Shown piece by piece: positions 52,388 to 60,257 of a DNA stretch of 64,000 nucleotides; the first letter of the stretch is position 1, and each line of letters begins with the position of its first letter. Below the pieces are notes generated by a model. It was not told the DNA's origin, made no database searches, and was given only the letters and a program-made list of their open reading frames with translations. Origin of the DNA: Phenylobacterium sp. (GTDB lineage: Bacteria > Pseudomonadota > Alphaproteobacteria > Caulobacterales > Caulobacteraceae); contig NZ_PNLB01000023.1 of assembly GCF_013822795.1 (NCBI RefSeq), positions 27,107-91,106 on the forward strand, given 5' to 3'. The translations under genes and the position numbers were made by a program.

Positions 52388-52932
52388 TGCGCATCCTTCG
52401 CGCAGCGGATCGCACGCCGACGCCATGGAAAAATGGCGGCGGCCTCACCTGGGAGGTCGCCGCCTGGCCGAGCGGCGCATCGCTCGCCGATTTTGAATGG
52501 CGCGCCAGCATCGCCGAGGTGGGCTCCGCCGGCCCGTTCTCAGTCTTTGCGGGCGTCGATCGCGTGCTCACCGTGCTCGACGGTACAGGCCTGGAACTGC
52601 GGATCGAGGGCCAGGCGACGGTCAAACTCGACGCCTCCGCCACACCTTTCGCCTTTGCTGGCGACGCGCCTTGCCACGCCGTCCTGATCAATGGGCCGGT
52701 GCGAGACTTCAACGTGATGGTGCGGCGAGGCCTGTGGTCGGCTCAGGTGCAAAGGCTAGAAGGCCCAGCGGCGTTTCGCACGCAAGCAGATCTCACGCTG
52801 ATCCTGGCCTGTTCGCCGATCACCTTCGACGGCGTCGACCTTCGACCGGATGACGTGATCCTCATTGAAGGAAGTGTAGACGCCCAGTTCGCCGCCGGCA
52901 CGTTGCTGGCGGCGAAATTGACCCGCGCTTAG
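52387..52932 (+). CDS. hutD: HutD-family cupin-like protein
   Basis: A 181-residue cupin-fold protein. Motifs: RTPTPWKNGGGLTWEVAAWP at the start, FEWRASIAEVGSAGPFSVFAGVDRVLTVLDG, GDAPCHAVLINGPVRDFNVMVRRG. The WKNGGG-T-E and DFN-M motifs are diagnostic of HutD. HutD is thought to restrain hut expression at high urocanate; the mechanism is not settled. Last gene of the hut operon, start overlapping the hutU stop. Confidence 0.92.
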   Translation: MRILRAADRTPTPWKNGGGLTWEVAAWPSGASLADFEWRASIAEVGSAGPFSVFAGVDRVLTVLDGTGLELRIEGQATVKLDASATPFAFAGDAPCHAVLINGPVRDFNVMVRRGLWSAQVQRLEGPAAFRTQADLTLILACSPITFDGVDLRPDDVILIEGSVDAQFAAGTLLAAKLTRA

Positions 52933-53372
52933 TCCACAACCTCAACAAGTTCGATCCGGAACTCGAGCGGCGTATTCGCGGGGATGATGTCCTTGCCAGC
53001 CGGACCGTAGGCGTATTCCGGCGGCATGTAGATCACCCACTCGTCGCCGGGCCGCATCAGCGGCAATACGGTCACCCAACCCGGGATCAGCTTGCCGAGC
53101 GGAAACGTCACCGCGCCATCTGGATCGTTCTTCGAGGAATCGAAGATGCGGCCGTCAAGAAATTTGCCCTCGTAGCGCACCTTGATTGTCGAGGAGCGCT
53201 TCGGATGGGGACCATTTTCCGGGCCGGATTTCAGGACCTTGTACTGAATCCCAGGGATCGTCTTTACGCCCGGAGCCTGCGCATTCCGCGCAAAGAACTC
53301 CGCGTTTGAGTCCTGCGCCGCAGCAGGGCCCGTCAATGCGAGGGCAAGAAGAACGCCCGCCAGCTTTTGCAT
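52929..53372 (-). CDS. exported FKBP-type peptidyl-prolyl isomerase
   Basis: A 147-residue protein with signal peptide QKLAGVLLALALTGPAAA. The FKBP domain shows IKVRYEGKFLDGRIFDSSKND, VTFPLGKLIPGWVTVLPLMRPGDEWVIYMPPEYAYGPAG and IIPANTPLEFRIELVEV, with the usual aromatic and Asp residues. Probably a periplasmic folding catalyst. It converges on hutD, overlapping its end by four bases. Confidence 0.92.
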   Translation of the reverse strand: MQKLAGVLLALALTGPAAAQDSNAEFFARNAQAPGVKTIPGIQYKVLKSGPENGPHPKRSSTIKVRYEGKFLDGRIFDSSKNDPDGAVTFPLGKLIPGWVTVLPLMRPGDEWVIYMPPEYAYGPAGKDIIPANTPLEFRIELVEVVD

Positions 53373-53384
53373 TCGCCGCTCCGA

Positions 53385-55262
53385 TCAGCCGTTAGTCACG
53401 AGACGTTCGAGGCTCGACGCCACTGTCGGATGATACGTCGGCTTCGCCTTCTCGAAGATACGCACGGCGATCGGACGCCCCCAGTCGCCCTGCTTCATCA
53501 GGCCCGCATAGAGCGGGCGCAGGAACAGTCCGCGTCCGACCGTCGTCAGGAACTCCTCAAGGGCGGGCAAGGCCGGCTCGTATCGGTTGGCGATCGCCAG
53601 TTCCAGCCATGCGGATCGCAGGTAGCTGTTCGATGAGGTCGAGAGCTTGAAGGCTCCGTCGAGGTCGTCCAGCTGGGCTGTCGACAGCTTCCGCGGGAGA
53701 CTGTTCAGAAATCGCAGCCACTCCTGCGTGGTCCAGGCCGAGGTCGTCAGTTGAGCGGCAGGCGTCCCCTGGTTGAACGCAGCGACCTGCGCGTCGACGC
53801 GCGCGAGCGCCTCGGACTTCACGTGCACGGCATTGTCGGGGAGACCGGCGGCGTAGGCCCAGCGGTCGAGCTGCAGCTTCGCCTCCAGCGCCTTGTCGCC
53901 CTTGATCAGGTTGGCGCGAAGGTCCTTCAGGAAACCGGCCGTGGTTTGCGGCTGGAACGCGTGGCGATCGAAGTACGAGGTGAGATAGGCGTCCCAACGC
54001 TCACGCCCAACGGTCTTCTCGATCGTCCGCAGGAAGGTCGCGCCCTTGAAGTAGGCCAGTTGCCCGCCGACGTCCCCATACAGCTTGGTGGCTTCCGCGG
54101 TCGGGCCGCCCGCCTCGGCGATATCAGCTTGCATGCCATCCCAATCGAGATCGGCCTCCATCTCCGCCCGAGGCGCGCCATACTGCGCCTCCATGATACG
54201 GTTCTCGAAGTAGGTGGTGAAACCCTCGTTCAGCCAGCCATCAGGCCAGGTCGCATTCGTCACCAGATTTCCGGACCAGCTGTGCGCCAGCTCGTGCGCC
54301 ACCAGGCCCACATTGGCCCGGTCCCCAGTAATGAAGGTCGGCGTCAGGAAGGTAAGCGTCGGGTTCTCCATGCCGCCGAACGGAAACGAAGGCGGCAGCA
54401 CCAGGACGTCATAACGGCCCCAGCGATAGGGACCGTAGAGCCCCTCTGCGGTGGTCACCATCTGCTCGGTGTCCACCAGTTCACCCGCCGCCCGATCCAT
54501 CATCGACGGCTCGGTGTAGACGCCTGTGCGGGGGCCAAGCTCGCGGAAGGTCAGATCGCCTACAGCCAGCGCGATCAGGTACGGCGGCACCGAATGGTCC
54601 ATGCGGAAGCGAAAGGCGTGCTTGCCCTCCCCCGCCGGCTCGCCGTTCGGCGTCAGGCGCTCGCCGCTCATCACGGCGACCAGATCGCTCGGCACGACGA
54701 TGCGCGCCGTCCAGGTCTGACGGATACCCGGACTATCCTGCGTCGGGACCCAGCTACGGTTGTTGATGTCTTGTCCTTGGCTGAAGAGATACGGCTTGGC
54801 CTTGCCCGCGGTCAGCGACGGCGGCAGCCATTGCAAGGCGCGCGCGCCGGCGCTCGAGGCGTAGTGAACGACAATCCGGTCGGCGCCATTCAGCCGAACC
54901 GTCAGCGGCGCGCCAAGTTCAGGATCCGCTACGCCCAGCTTCCATGGCAGATCGCGCCCAGCACCGTCAGTGACCTTGTTGATGGTCAGTCCCAGCGTAT
55001 CGAGCACGATTTCCCGTGCGCCTGGCGCCGCCAGAACGTCCATGGCGGCCTGACCGCTCACGATCTTGGTCTCGAAGTCGGCTGACAGGTCGAGGTCGAC
55101 ATGGGTCACGCGCGCAACGAGCGGTCGAGCGTAGGATCGAACGTCCTTGGCGTCGGGCGTGGTGAGCACAGGCGCTACTGGGGTCGCTGCGAGCGTACTC
55201 GTCGCCATGCCGGCAGTAGACAACGCCGAAGCCAGAAGAACGGCCCGCAGAAAAACGCGCAT
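53385..55262 (-). CDS. exported M1-family metallopeptidase (leukotriene A4 hydrolase/aminopeptidase-like)
   Basis: A 625-residue protein with signal peptide VFLRAVLLASALSTAGMATSTLA. M1 features: substrate motif PFGGMENPTLTF, zinc motif VAHELAHSWSGNLVTNATWPDGWLNEGFTTYFE (HELAH plus downstream Glu; written in part), and a C-terminal helical domain like that of leukotriene A4 hydrolase (FLRTIEKTVGRERWDAYLTSYF; LYAGLMKQGDWGRPIAVRIFEKAKPTYHP). It would trim N-terminal residues from peptides in the periplasm. Followed by the FKBP gene 12 bases downstream. Confidence 0.9.
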   Translation of the reverse strand: MRVFLRAVLLASALSTAGMATSTLAATPVAPVLTTPDAKDVRSYARPLVARVTHVDLDLSADFETKIVSGQAAMDVLAAPGAREIVLDTLGLTINKVTDGAGRDLPWKLGVADPELGAPLTVRLNGADRIVVHYASSAGARALQWLPPSLTAGKAKPYLFSQGQDINNRSWVPTQDSPGIRQTWTARIVVPSDLVAVMSGERLTPNGEPAGEGKHAFRFRMDHSVPPYLIALAVGDLTFRELGPRTGVYTEPSMMDRAAGELVDTEQMVTTAEGLYGPYRWGRYDVLVLPPSFPFGGMENPTLTFLTPTFITGDRANVGLVAHELAHSWSGNLVTNATWPDGWLNEGFTTYFENRIMEAQYGAPRAEMEADLDWDGMQADIAEAGGPTAEATKLYGDVGGQLAYFKGATFLRTIEKTVGRERWDAYLTSYFDRHAFQPQTTAGFLKDLRANLIKGDKALEAKLQLDRWAYAAGLPDNAVHVKSEALARVDAQVAAFNQGTPAAQLTTSAWTTQEWLRFLNSLPRKLSTAQLDDLDGAFKLSTSSNSYLRSAWLELAIANRYEPALPALEEFLTTVGRGLFLRPLYAGLMKQGDWGRPIAVRIFEKAKPTYHPTVASSLERLVTNG

Positions 55263-55434
55263 GCTGAAACGCCCCAGGAAAGTTACAGGCCCGCTCGACG
55301 AGCCGAGTCATAGCTATCCTAGTCGCTGGGTGGGGCAAATCTTGCCTTTGTCGCCGCCTGTTACGCATTAGCTGCGCTTGCCGTCCGGCCAGATCGCATT
55401 TATGTCCGGGTGATATTTTGATGAAGTCCCGCCG

Positions 55435-55755
55435 ATGTCCGATACGCACACCGCCTTTTCTAGCGGCCGAAAAATTGGCTCCGGAACCCTCTCCGCCGTC
55501 GCCCCTGCGGTGAAGGCCGCCCTCGAGGCCGGCGAATCCCATGTGCTGATTTTCAACGACGAGTCCGGCCAACAGGTGGACCTCGACTTGCGAGGGACAC
55601 TAGAAGAGGCGCTCGCTCGTCTGGTCCCGCCAACTACCGAGCCGCCTCGGCCGCAAGGACGGGGGCGGCCGAAACTGGGCGTCATGGCGCGCGAAGTCAC
55701 CTTGCTGCCATCGCCAAGCATACCAAAATCCCCGCGGGGATCAAGAACAAAATGA
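55435..55755 (+). pseudogene. DUF2239-family protein, C-terminally truncated
   Basis: The N-terminal part matches DUF2239: FSSGRKIGSGTLSAVAPAVKAALEAGESHVLIFNDESGQQVDLDLRGTLEEALARL (written in part), then GRGRPKLGVMAREVTLLP. In the family, as I remember it, REVTLLP is followed by RHW-WL--QPGGAS-ALR-LV and about 70 further residues. Here the homology stops exactly after LLP and 14 unrelated residues lead to a stop. At 106 residues it is about 80 short. The break lies at the edge of the phage-like gene group, so I infer a deletion or insertion junction. It might still be made as a short protein. Confidence 0.6.
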
Positions 55756-55759
55756 GAAC

Positions 55760-56338
55760 TTACGCATTCCCAGCCGCCAGCATATCCAGCGCCACCTCCA
55801 GCACCGCCTCGAGCCGGTAGATCTCCCGGTCTCCCCCGTGCGCGGCCTCGCGCGGGGTCAGTTCCTCGCCGCAGATCATGTCACATGCCGCGATCAGCGA
55901 AGGCTGGAGGCGCAGGGTTTCGCGATAGTCCTTCAACGTGTCGCGAGCCCGCGCGTTGGCCTCCGCGCGGGCGATCACGGCCGTCAACGGCCTCTCAGCC
56001 GCCCCGCCCGGCCGGACATCGAGCGTTGAGGCGATTGCCACCTCGCCCTGCGCCACCCGATAGCAACGACCATAGCGCTCGCCGGCCGCTTTCTGCGCCG
56101 TCGTCAGCCGCCCCTTGCGCAGCAGCCAGTCCAGCCCGGCCAAGCGGCGATACGGACGCTGCCGCTCGCCGCGTGCGGCTGTCGGCGCCTCGAACTCTGC
56201 CCCCCGGGCCGCCGACAGCGCCACGGTCTCAGCCACGCCTTCGGCGACGCGGCGCGCCTCCAGTCGGGCCCGGCCCTGCTGCTCGACCCTGGTCAGGCGT
56301 TCGCGCTCCAGACGCGCCAGATATGCCGCTCGGCTCAT
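55760..56338 (-). CDS. DUF6456-like phage/GTA-type regulatory protein
   Basis: A 192-residue basic protein. The N-terminus is a charged helix (RAAYLARLERERLTRVEQQGRARLEARR). The rest resembles DUF6456 proteins: LDWLLRKGRLTTAQKAAGERYGRCYR matches the typical W-L---G-L---Q--AGER segment, and LQPSLIAACDMICGEELTPREAAHGGDREIYRLEAVLEVALDMLA fits its helical C-terminus. DUF6456 occurs in phage genes and, as I recall, in gene-transfer-agent activators of the GafA type. Its ATG overlaps the stop of the upstream gene (ATGA), so it is the last gene of a coupled three-gene operon. Function is inference. Confidence 0.6.
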   Translation of the reverse strand: MSRAAYLARLERERLTRVEQQGRARLEARRVAEGVAETVALSAARGAEFEAPTAARGERQRPYRRLAGLDWLLRKGRLTTAQKAAGERYGRCYRVAQGEVAIASTLDVRPGGAAERPLTAVIARAEANARARDTLKDYRETLRLQPSLIAACDMICGEELTPREAAHGGDREIYRLEAVLEVALDMLAAGNA

Positions 56339-56550
56339 CCCTCTCTCCCTTGTGCTTCGGATTGCTCGGCCCCGACCCCGACCACCGCGTCGGCCAGGCG
56401 ATAGACGGCCTCGCCGCAGGCCCGTTCGCCCTCGAGCGCCGTCAGACCGGCCGCGGCCGTCGCCATCAGGTCCCGCAGGAAGCGGCCGCGGGTCTCCGGC
56501 GGCAGGGTGCGCAGCGCGTGAGTCACCACATCGGCGATCGCTGGGTTCAT
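56335..56550 (-). CDS. small helical protein of the phage-like operon
   Basis: A 71-residue protein starting MNPAIADVVTHALRTLPPETRGRFLRDLM. ATG 56550 overlaps the upstream stop (ATGA); an in-frame GTG at 56559 is an alternative. All-helical prediction, with the repeated pattern RFLRDLMATAAAGLTALEGERACGEAVYRLADAVV. No domain name recognised. Both ends are coupled to neighbours by ATGA overlaps, which strongly suggests a real gene. Confidence 0.65.
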   Translation of the reverse strand: MNPAIADVVTHALRTLPPETRGRFLRDLMATAAAGLTALEGERACGEAVYRLADAVVGVGAEQSEAQGREG

Positions 56551-56852
56551 TTCGGCCACGTCAGCGGCAGGCAGACCGCGACGCCCTCCTTGCCGATCCG
56601 GCGTTCGGAGAAAGCGCAGAAGCCGCCTTGCGCCATCACGTCGGCGACGTGCCGATCATGGCGGGCGAAGCGCGGAACCTGCAGGTCTCCGCCCCATTGC
56701 GGCCGTGCACGGAAGTGCGCCTCCAGCCGTCGCGCGTCGCCTGGCGCGACGCCGAGCTCTACCATGGCGCGCGACCGCGACGTCCCGGTTTGTCGTAGGG
56801 TTGTATATTCTTGGCCCGTGGGGCCGCCTCTCGGCTGCGTTTCGTGTCCCAT
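56547..56852 (-). CDS. first gene of the phage-like operon, unknown function
   Basis: A 101-residue protein if translation begins at ATG 56852, which is the expected transcription start of a TTGCCC-17-TACATT promoter (leaderless). ATG 56765 would give a 72-residue form (MVELGVAPGDARRLEAHFRA). The conserved-looking core is DARRLEAHFRARPQWGGDLQVPRFARHDRHVADVMAQGG, then GKEGVAVCLPLTWPK. No domain recognised. It starts nine bases beyond the operator at 56861 and is divergent from the XRE-S24 repressor. Confidence 0.55.
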   Translation of the reverse strand: MGHETQPRGGPTGQEYTTLRQTGTSRSRAMVELGVAPGDARRLEAHFRARPQWGGDLQVPRFARHDRHVADVMAQGGFCAFSERRIGKEGVAVCLPLTWPK

Positions 56853-56860
56853 GTCGAAAA

Positions 56861-56910
56861 TGTATGGAACATACAGTGAACGGGCAAGCGCATTCTGTAT
56901 TTATTTTACA
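56861..56910. promoter_or_regulatory. two 15-bp operators between the divergent repressor and operon
   Basis: TGTATGGAACATACA (56861-56875) is a perfect palindrome with six-base arms. TGTATTTATTTTACA (56896-56910) has the same length with TGTA/TACA arms. The first covers the -10 element of the minus-strand promoter (TTGCCC at 56887-56882, TACATT at 56864-56859, 17-base spacer); the second lies in the likely promoter of the repressor gene. A third copy lies at 57613. Confidence 0.75.
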
Positions 56911-56934
56911 CACAGGCTCCGCTAGAAGCCGGAT

Positions 56935-57579
56935 ATGGACGATCGCTTCCAGCGTCTGCGGCTGGCCCGCACCGAGCAAGGCTTTGAAACGGCGGCGGCC
57001 GCCGCCGACGCGTTCGGGTGGAACCGGAACACCTACTCGTCCAACGAAAACGGCAACGCCCCTTTCTCCTACCGGCGCGCCAAGGAGTACGCGGCCGCCT
57101 TCGGCGTTCGCCCGGAATGGCTCTACGACGCCGCGGGGCCCATGCGCTCAACGGGGTCCGAAGGCCTGGCCCCGATCATCGGCCGGGTCGGCGCCAACCC
57201 CGAGGGCGACGTGCTGCTGGCGACCGGCCAAGGTAGCGGCGAGCTCGCCCCCATCCCGCCCGGCGGCACGGAGAAGGCCGTGGCGCTAAGGGTTTCAGGA
57301 CATTCCATGCGCGGCCTCGCCGATGACGGAGCCCTGATCTACTTCGAGGATCAGCGCAGCTCGCCGAGCCCTGACATGCTGGGTCAGGTGGTGGTGGTGG
57401 AAACCGACACCGACGAGGTGCTGGTCAAGCGCCTGCTGCGCGGCTCGGGACCGGGGCTCTACGACCTGGAAAGCGTCGCCGGCCCCACCCGGCGCGATGC
57501 TCGGCTGCGCTGGGCCGCACACATCACCGCGATCATCCCACCCTTTCAGGCGCGGCGGATCATCATCAGCGAGGGCTGA
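56935..57579 (+). CDS. XRE-family repressor with S24 (LexA/CI-like) peptidase domain
   Basis: A 214-residue CI-like repressor. N-terminal helix-turn-helix: FQRLRLARTEQGFETAAAAADAFGWNRNTYSSNENGN with the continuing helix to residue ~65 (EWLYDAAGP). C-terminal S24 domain: catalytic Ser124 in VSGHSMRGLADDGALIYF and Lys165 in DEVLVKRLL, as in LexA. The linker IIGRVGANPEG has no obvious Ala-Gly or Cys-Gly cleavage pair, so self-cleavage is uncertain. It is divergent from a coupled three-gene operon, and three matching operators lie around it, so it is the probable master repressor of a small regulon. Confidence 0.85.
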   Translation: MDDRFQRLRLARTEQGFETAAAAADAFGWNRNTYSSNENGNAPFSYRRAKEYAAAFGVRPEWLYDAAGPMRSTGSEGLAPIIGRVGANPEGDVLLATGQGSGELAPIPPGGTEKAVALRVSGHSMRGLADDGALIYFEDQRSSPSPDMLGQVVVVETDTDEVLVKRLLRGSGPGLYDLESVAGPTRRDARLRWAAHITAIIPPFQARRIIISEG

Positions 57580-57600
57580 GCCGCGCTCGCTGAGTTTTGG

Positions 57601-57629
57601 TTGCGACGATTGTGTATATAACATACACT
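57601..57629 (+). promoter_or_regulatory. third repressor operator inside a leaderless promoter
   Basis: TTGCGA (57601-57606) and TACACT (57624-57629) with a 17-base spacer place the transcription start at about 57636, which is the ATG of the next gene. TGTATATAACATACA (57613-57627), with perfect TGTAT/ATACA arms, overlaps the spacer and -10, the same 15-bp pattern as the operators at 56861 and 56896. Confidence 0.7.
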
Positions 57630-57635
57630 ATCGGA

Positions 57636-58037
57636 ATGAACGAGCTTGACCGGCTGATCGAGGCCGAGACGAAGGCCGAGGCCGCACGAGCAACCTTTGC
57701 GCGCCGCGAACTCGCCCGTTGCCGCGGCGTCTCCTGGTCGGGAATGGCGCCCGAGCCCGCCGCGCCGTGCCCGCCAGCGACCCTGCAGGCGCGCGGTCAA
57801 GCTCGGCTTGCCGCTCGCGAGGCCTGGCGCGCCGGCGCGGACGGCGCCTTCATCTCCAACCTCGCCGACTGTCAGGCGGCGGCGCGCCAGGCCTTCACGA
57901 CGGCCGAACGCGCCCGCGCAGGTGCCTCGCGTGGGGAGCCAGTCGACTGGCGTCTGCAGGTGCTCGACGAGCTGGCCGCGCAGGCTCGCGCGATCGCCGC
58001 GGGGGTCCGCCGAGCGCGCCGCGCCCTCAGCTCCTAG
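57636..58037 (+). CDS. unknown protein in the XRE-S24 repressor regulon
   Basis: A 133-residue Ala/Arg-rich, mostly helical protein starting MNELDRLIEAETKAEAARATF. The start is fixed by a promoter whose start site falls on this ATG; an upstream in-frame GTT/ATG extension runs through the operator and is unlikely. No motif recognised (Cys near 30 and 45-50, otherwise coiled helices). Its promoter carries a copy of the operator seen before the repressor, so it is probably induced together with the divergent operon. Confidence 0.65.
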   Translation: MNELDRLIEAETKAEAARATFARRELARCRGVSWSGMAPEPAAPCPPATLQARGQARLAAREAWRAGADGAFISNLADCQAAARQAFTTAERARAGASRGEPVDWRLQVLDELAAQARAIAAGVRRARRALSS

Positions 58038-58215
58038 CAGCGCCTTCCAGGCCCGCCTCTCGTGGGCCGCTAGGATCGCTGCGCGCCCGAACTTCCTCAT
58101 GCAGCATGTCCGCCAGGTCCAACACCTGTTCACGTGACATCCGCCGCGTCGCGCCGCGCACTTCGGCGGCGAGGCGGAACATCATGTCGGACGGTAAGCC
58201 TTGGTCGGCGCCCAT
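58027..58215 (-). CDS. small hypothetical protein
   Basis: A 62-residue protein starting MGADQGLPSDMMFRLAAEV with GAGG six bases before the ATG. Helical (MSREQVLDLADMLHEEVRAR). Its 3' end overlaps the end of the preceding plus-strand gene by 11 bases. No domain recognised. Confidence 0.5.
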   Translation of the reverse strand: MGADQGLPSDMMFRLAAEVRGATRRMSREQVLDLADMLHEEVRARSDPSGPREAGLEGAARS

Positions 58216-58297
58216 CGCCTTGCCTCACGACTAGCCCGCTGATCAGCCCACTCCTCCAATTCGCGAACCGACAGACTCGTTCCCGTTAATCGTGCAT

Positions 58298-58333
58298 TTG
58301 ACATAGATAGTTCGGCAACCTAACTACGTGCTC
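58298..58333 (+). promoter_or_regulatory. leaderless promoter of the marR-efflux operon
   Basis: TTGACA (58298-58303) and TAACTA (58321-58326) with a 17-base spacer predict transcription starting within a base or two of the ATG at 58334. This decides the start codon and implies a leaderless mRNA. The surrounding AT-rich stretch would also suit a MarR operator. Confidence 0.65.
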
Positions 58334-58771
58334 ATGCCGAACTCGCCCGAGACGATCGCCCTCGCCGACAATCTGCGCGCGCCGCTCTTGCGCGTGGCGC
58401 GACGCTTGCGCCAGGAGGCGCAGCGCGCGGGGAGCTCAGCGCTCGACGCCCTGATCCTGGGCCACATCCGTCGGCATCCCGGCGTCGGCGTCAGCGAACT
58501 GGCTCAGGCCGAGCAGATCTCCCGCCCGAGCATGAGCAGCCACATCAAGCGGCTCGAGACGGCGGGCTGGATTTTACGTGTCGACGACGCGCAAGACGGC
58601 CGCCGCTCGGGCCTGCGCATCACGCCCCAGGGCGAGGCCCAGCTTGATGCGGTGCGCCAGCGCCGCAACGATTGGCTCGCCGATCGCCTGGCCCGGCTGA
58701 CGCCGGAGGCCCGCGCGGCCCTCGCCGCCGCCGGCGCCCCGCTGCTGCAAATCCTGGAGTGCGACCAGTGA
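58334..58771 (+). CDS. MarR-family transcriptional regulator
   Basis: A 145-residue winged-helix regulator. DNA-binding part: VSELAQAEQISRPSMSSHIKRLETAGWILRVDDAQDGRRSGLRITPQGEAQL, with the DGRR wing. ATG 58334 is chosen from the leaderless promoter; a GTG at 58328 is in frame. It overlaps the efflux gene by GTGA and probably represses it. Confidence 0.9.
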   Translation: MPNSPETIALADNLRAPLLRVARRLRQEAQRAGSSALDALILGHIRRHPGVGVSELAQAEQISRPSMSSHIKRLETAGWILRVDDAQDGRRSGLRITPQGEAQLDAVRQRRNDWLADRLARLTPEARAALAAAGAPLLQILECDQ

Positions 58772-60195
58772 GCCCCGTCGATCAGCCGATCCAGAGCGAA
58801 GGCTCCACCGCGACGACCCGGGGCTGGGTGATCCCGGCGATCATCGGGTCGGCCATGCTCATGCAGACGATGAACGCGACGGTGATCGCCAACGCGCTGC
58901 CGACCATGGCCGTCGCGCTCGGCGAGCCGCCGCTGCGTCTGAACCTCGCCATCACCATGTTCCTGCTGGCCTCGGCGGTTTTCCTGCCGATCAGCGGCTG
59001 GGTCGCCGACAAGTTCGGCGCCAAGCGGGTCTTCATCGTCTCCATGGTGCTCTTCGCGCTGGCCTCGGCCGCCTGCGGCTTCGCCCAGGACCTGACGCAG
59101 CTGGTCATCGCTCGGATCTTCCAGGGCATGGGCGGGGCGATGATGATGCCGGTCGGCCGGCTGGTCCTGCTGCGCACCACGCCCAAGGAGGAACTGCTCG
59201 GCGCGATGTCGGTGATGACCATGCCGGCCCTGCTCGGCCCCGTTATCGGCCCGATCGTCGGCGGCGCGATCGTCACCTTCGCCGACTGGCGGTGGATCTT
59301 CTTCCTGAGCATTCCCGTGGCCGTCGTCGGCGTGCTGCTGGTCATGCGCTACGTGCCCAACGTCAAGGAACAGGAGGTCTCGCCCATCGACTGGAAAGGC
59401 ACCCTGCTCACCGGACTTGGCCTCGCAGGCCTGATCTTCGGCTTCGAGAACCTCGGTCGCGGCTTGCTGCCCGACGCCCTGGTCGCAACGATGTTCCTGG
59501 GCGGCGCGGCCGCGCTGGTCGTCTACTGGCGTCACGCCCGGGGCAATCCGCACGCCATCCTCGACCTCTCGGTGTTCCGGCTGCAGACCTTCCGCGCCTC
59601 GGTGGTCGGCGGGGCGTTCATGCGCATCGCCATGGGCGCGACGCCGTTCATGCTCGCCATGCTGCTCCAGGTCGGCTTTGGCCTGTCGGCGATCCAGGCG
59701 GGCCTGATGACCTTCATCTCCGCGGCCGGCGCCCTGGTCATGAAGACCACCGCCCCGCCAATCCTGCGCCGCTTCGGGTTTCGCTCGGTGCTGATCGTCA
59801 ACGCCTTGATCGTCGCCGTCAGCTTCGTCGCCTACGGCCTCTTCACGCCGACCACGCCGCATTGGCTCATCCTGCTGATCCTGGCTGTCGGCGGTTTCTT
59901 CCGCTCGCTGCACTTCACCAGCCTCAACGGCCTGGCCTTCGCCGACATCGGCCAGGATCGCATGAGCCGCGCCTCGACCACCTCGTCGATGGTCCAGCAG
60001 CTGGTGCAGTCGATCGGCATCGGGCTGGCCGCGGCGCTGATGCACTTCTTCATGGTCGCCCGCGGCGAAGATCACCTCACGGCGGCAGCCATCTCCCCGG
60101 CCTTCGTCGTCACGGGTCTGATCACCCTGATCTCGCTGGCCTTCTTCATTCCCCTGCCCCGCGACGCCGGCGACGAGATGAACCGCCGCAAGTGA
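58768..60195 (+). CDS. MFS multidrug efflux transporter, DHA2 (EmrB) type
   Basis: A 475-residue transporter with about 14 helices. GTG 58768 overlaps the marR stop. Signatures: MQTMNATVIANALPTMA in helix 1 (usual D replaced by N), GWVADKFGAKRVFIVSMVLFALASAACG (motif A, written in part), RIFQGMGGAMMMPVGRLVLLR, and PALLGPVIGPIVGGAI (motif C of drug/proton antiporters). It exports drugs or toxic compounds using proton motive force, under the MarR-type repressor. Confidence 0.9.
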   Translation: MSPVDQPIQSEGSTATTRGWVIPAIIGSAMLMQTMNATVIANALPTMAVALGEPPLRLNLAITMFLLASAVFLPISGWVADKFGAKRVFIVSMVLFALASAACGFAQDLTQLVIARIFQGMGGAMMMPVGRLVLLRTTPKEELLGAMSVMTMPALLGPVIGPIVGGAIVTFADWRWIFFLSIPVAVVGVLLVMRYVPNVKEQEVSPIDWKGTLLTGLGLAGLIFGFENLGRGLLPDALVATMFLGGAAALVVYWRHARGNPHAILDLSVFRLQTFRASVVGGAFMRIAMGATPFMLAMLLQVGFGLSAIQAGLMTFISAAGALVMKTTAPPILRRFGFRSVLIVNALIVAVSFVAYGLFTPTTPHWLILLILAVGGFFRSLHFTSLNGLAFADIGQDRMSRASTTSSMVQQLVQSIGIGLAAALMHFFMVARGEDHLTAAAISPAFVVTGLITLISLAFFIPLPRDAGDEMNRRK

Positions 60196-60257
60196 TCCAA
60201 TCCGCGCGTGCCGCGTTTACCGCTCGTCCCAGGGGCGTTCCCATTCAGGAGGCGAGC

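Noticed and set aside
58504..60075. 523-residue minus-strand open frame
   Set aside because: Antisense to marR and the MFS transporter; Asp/His/Glu-rich artefact of codon bias.
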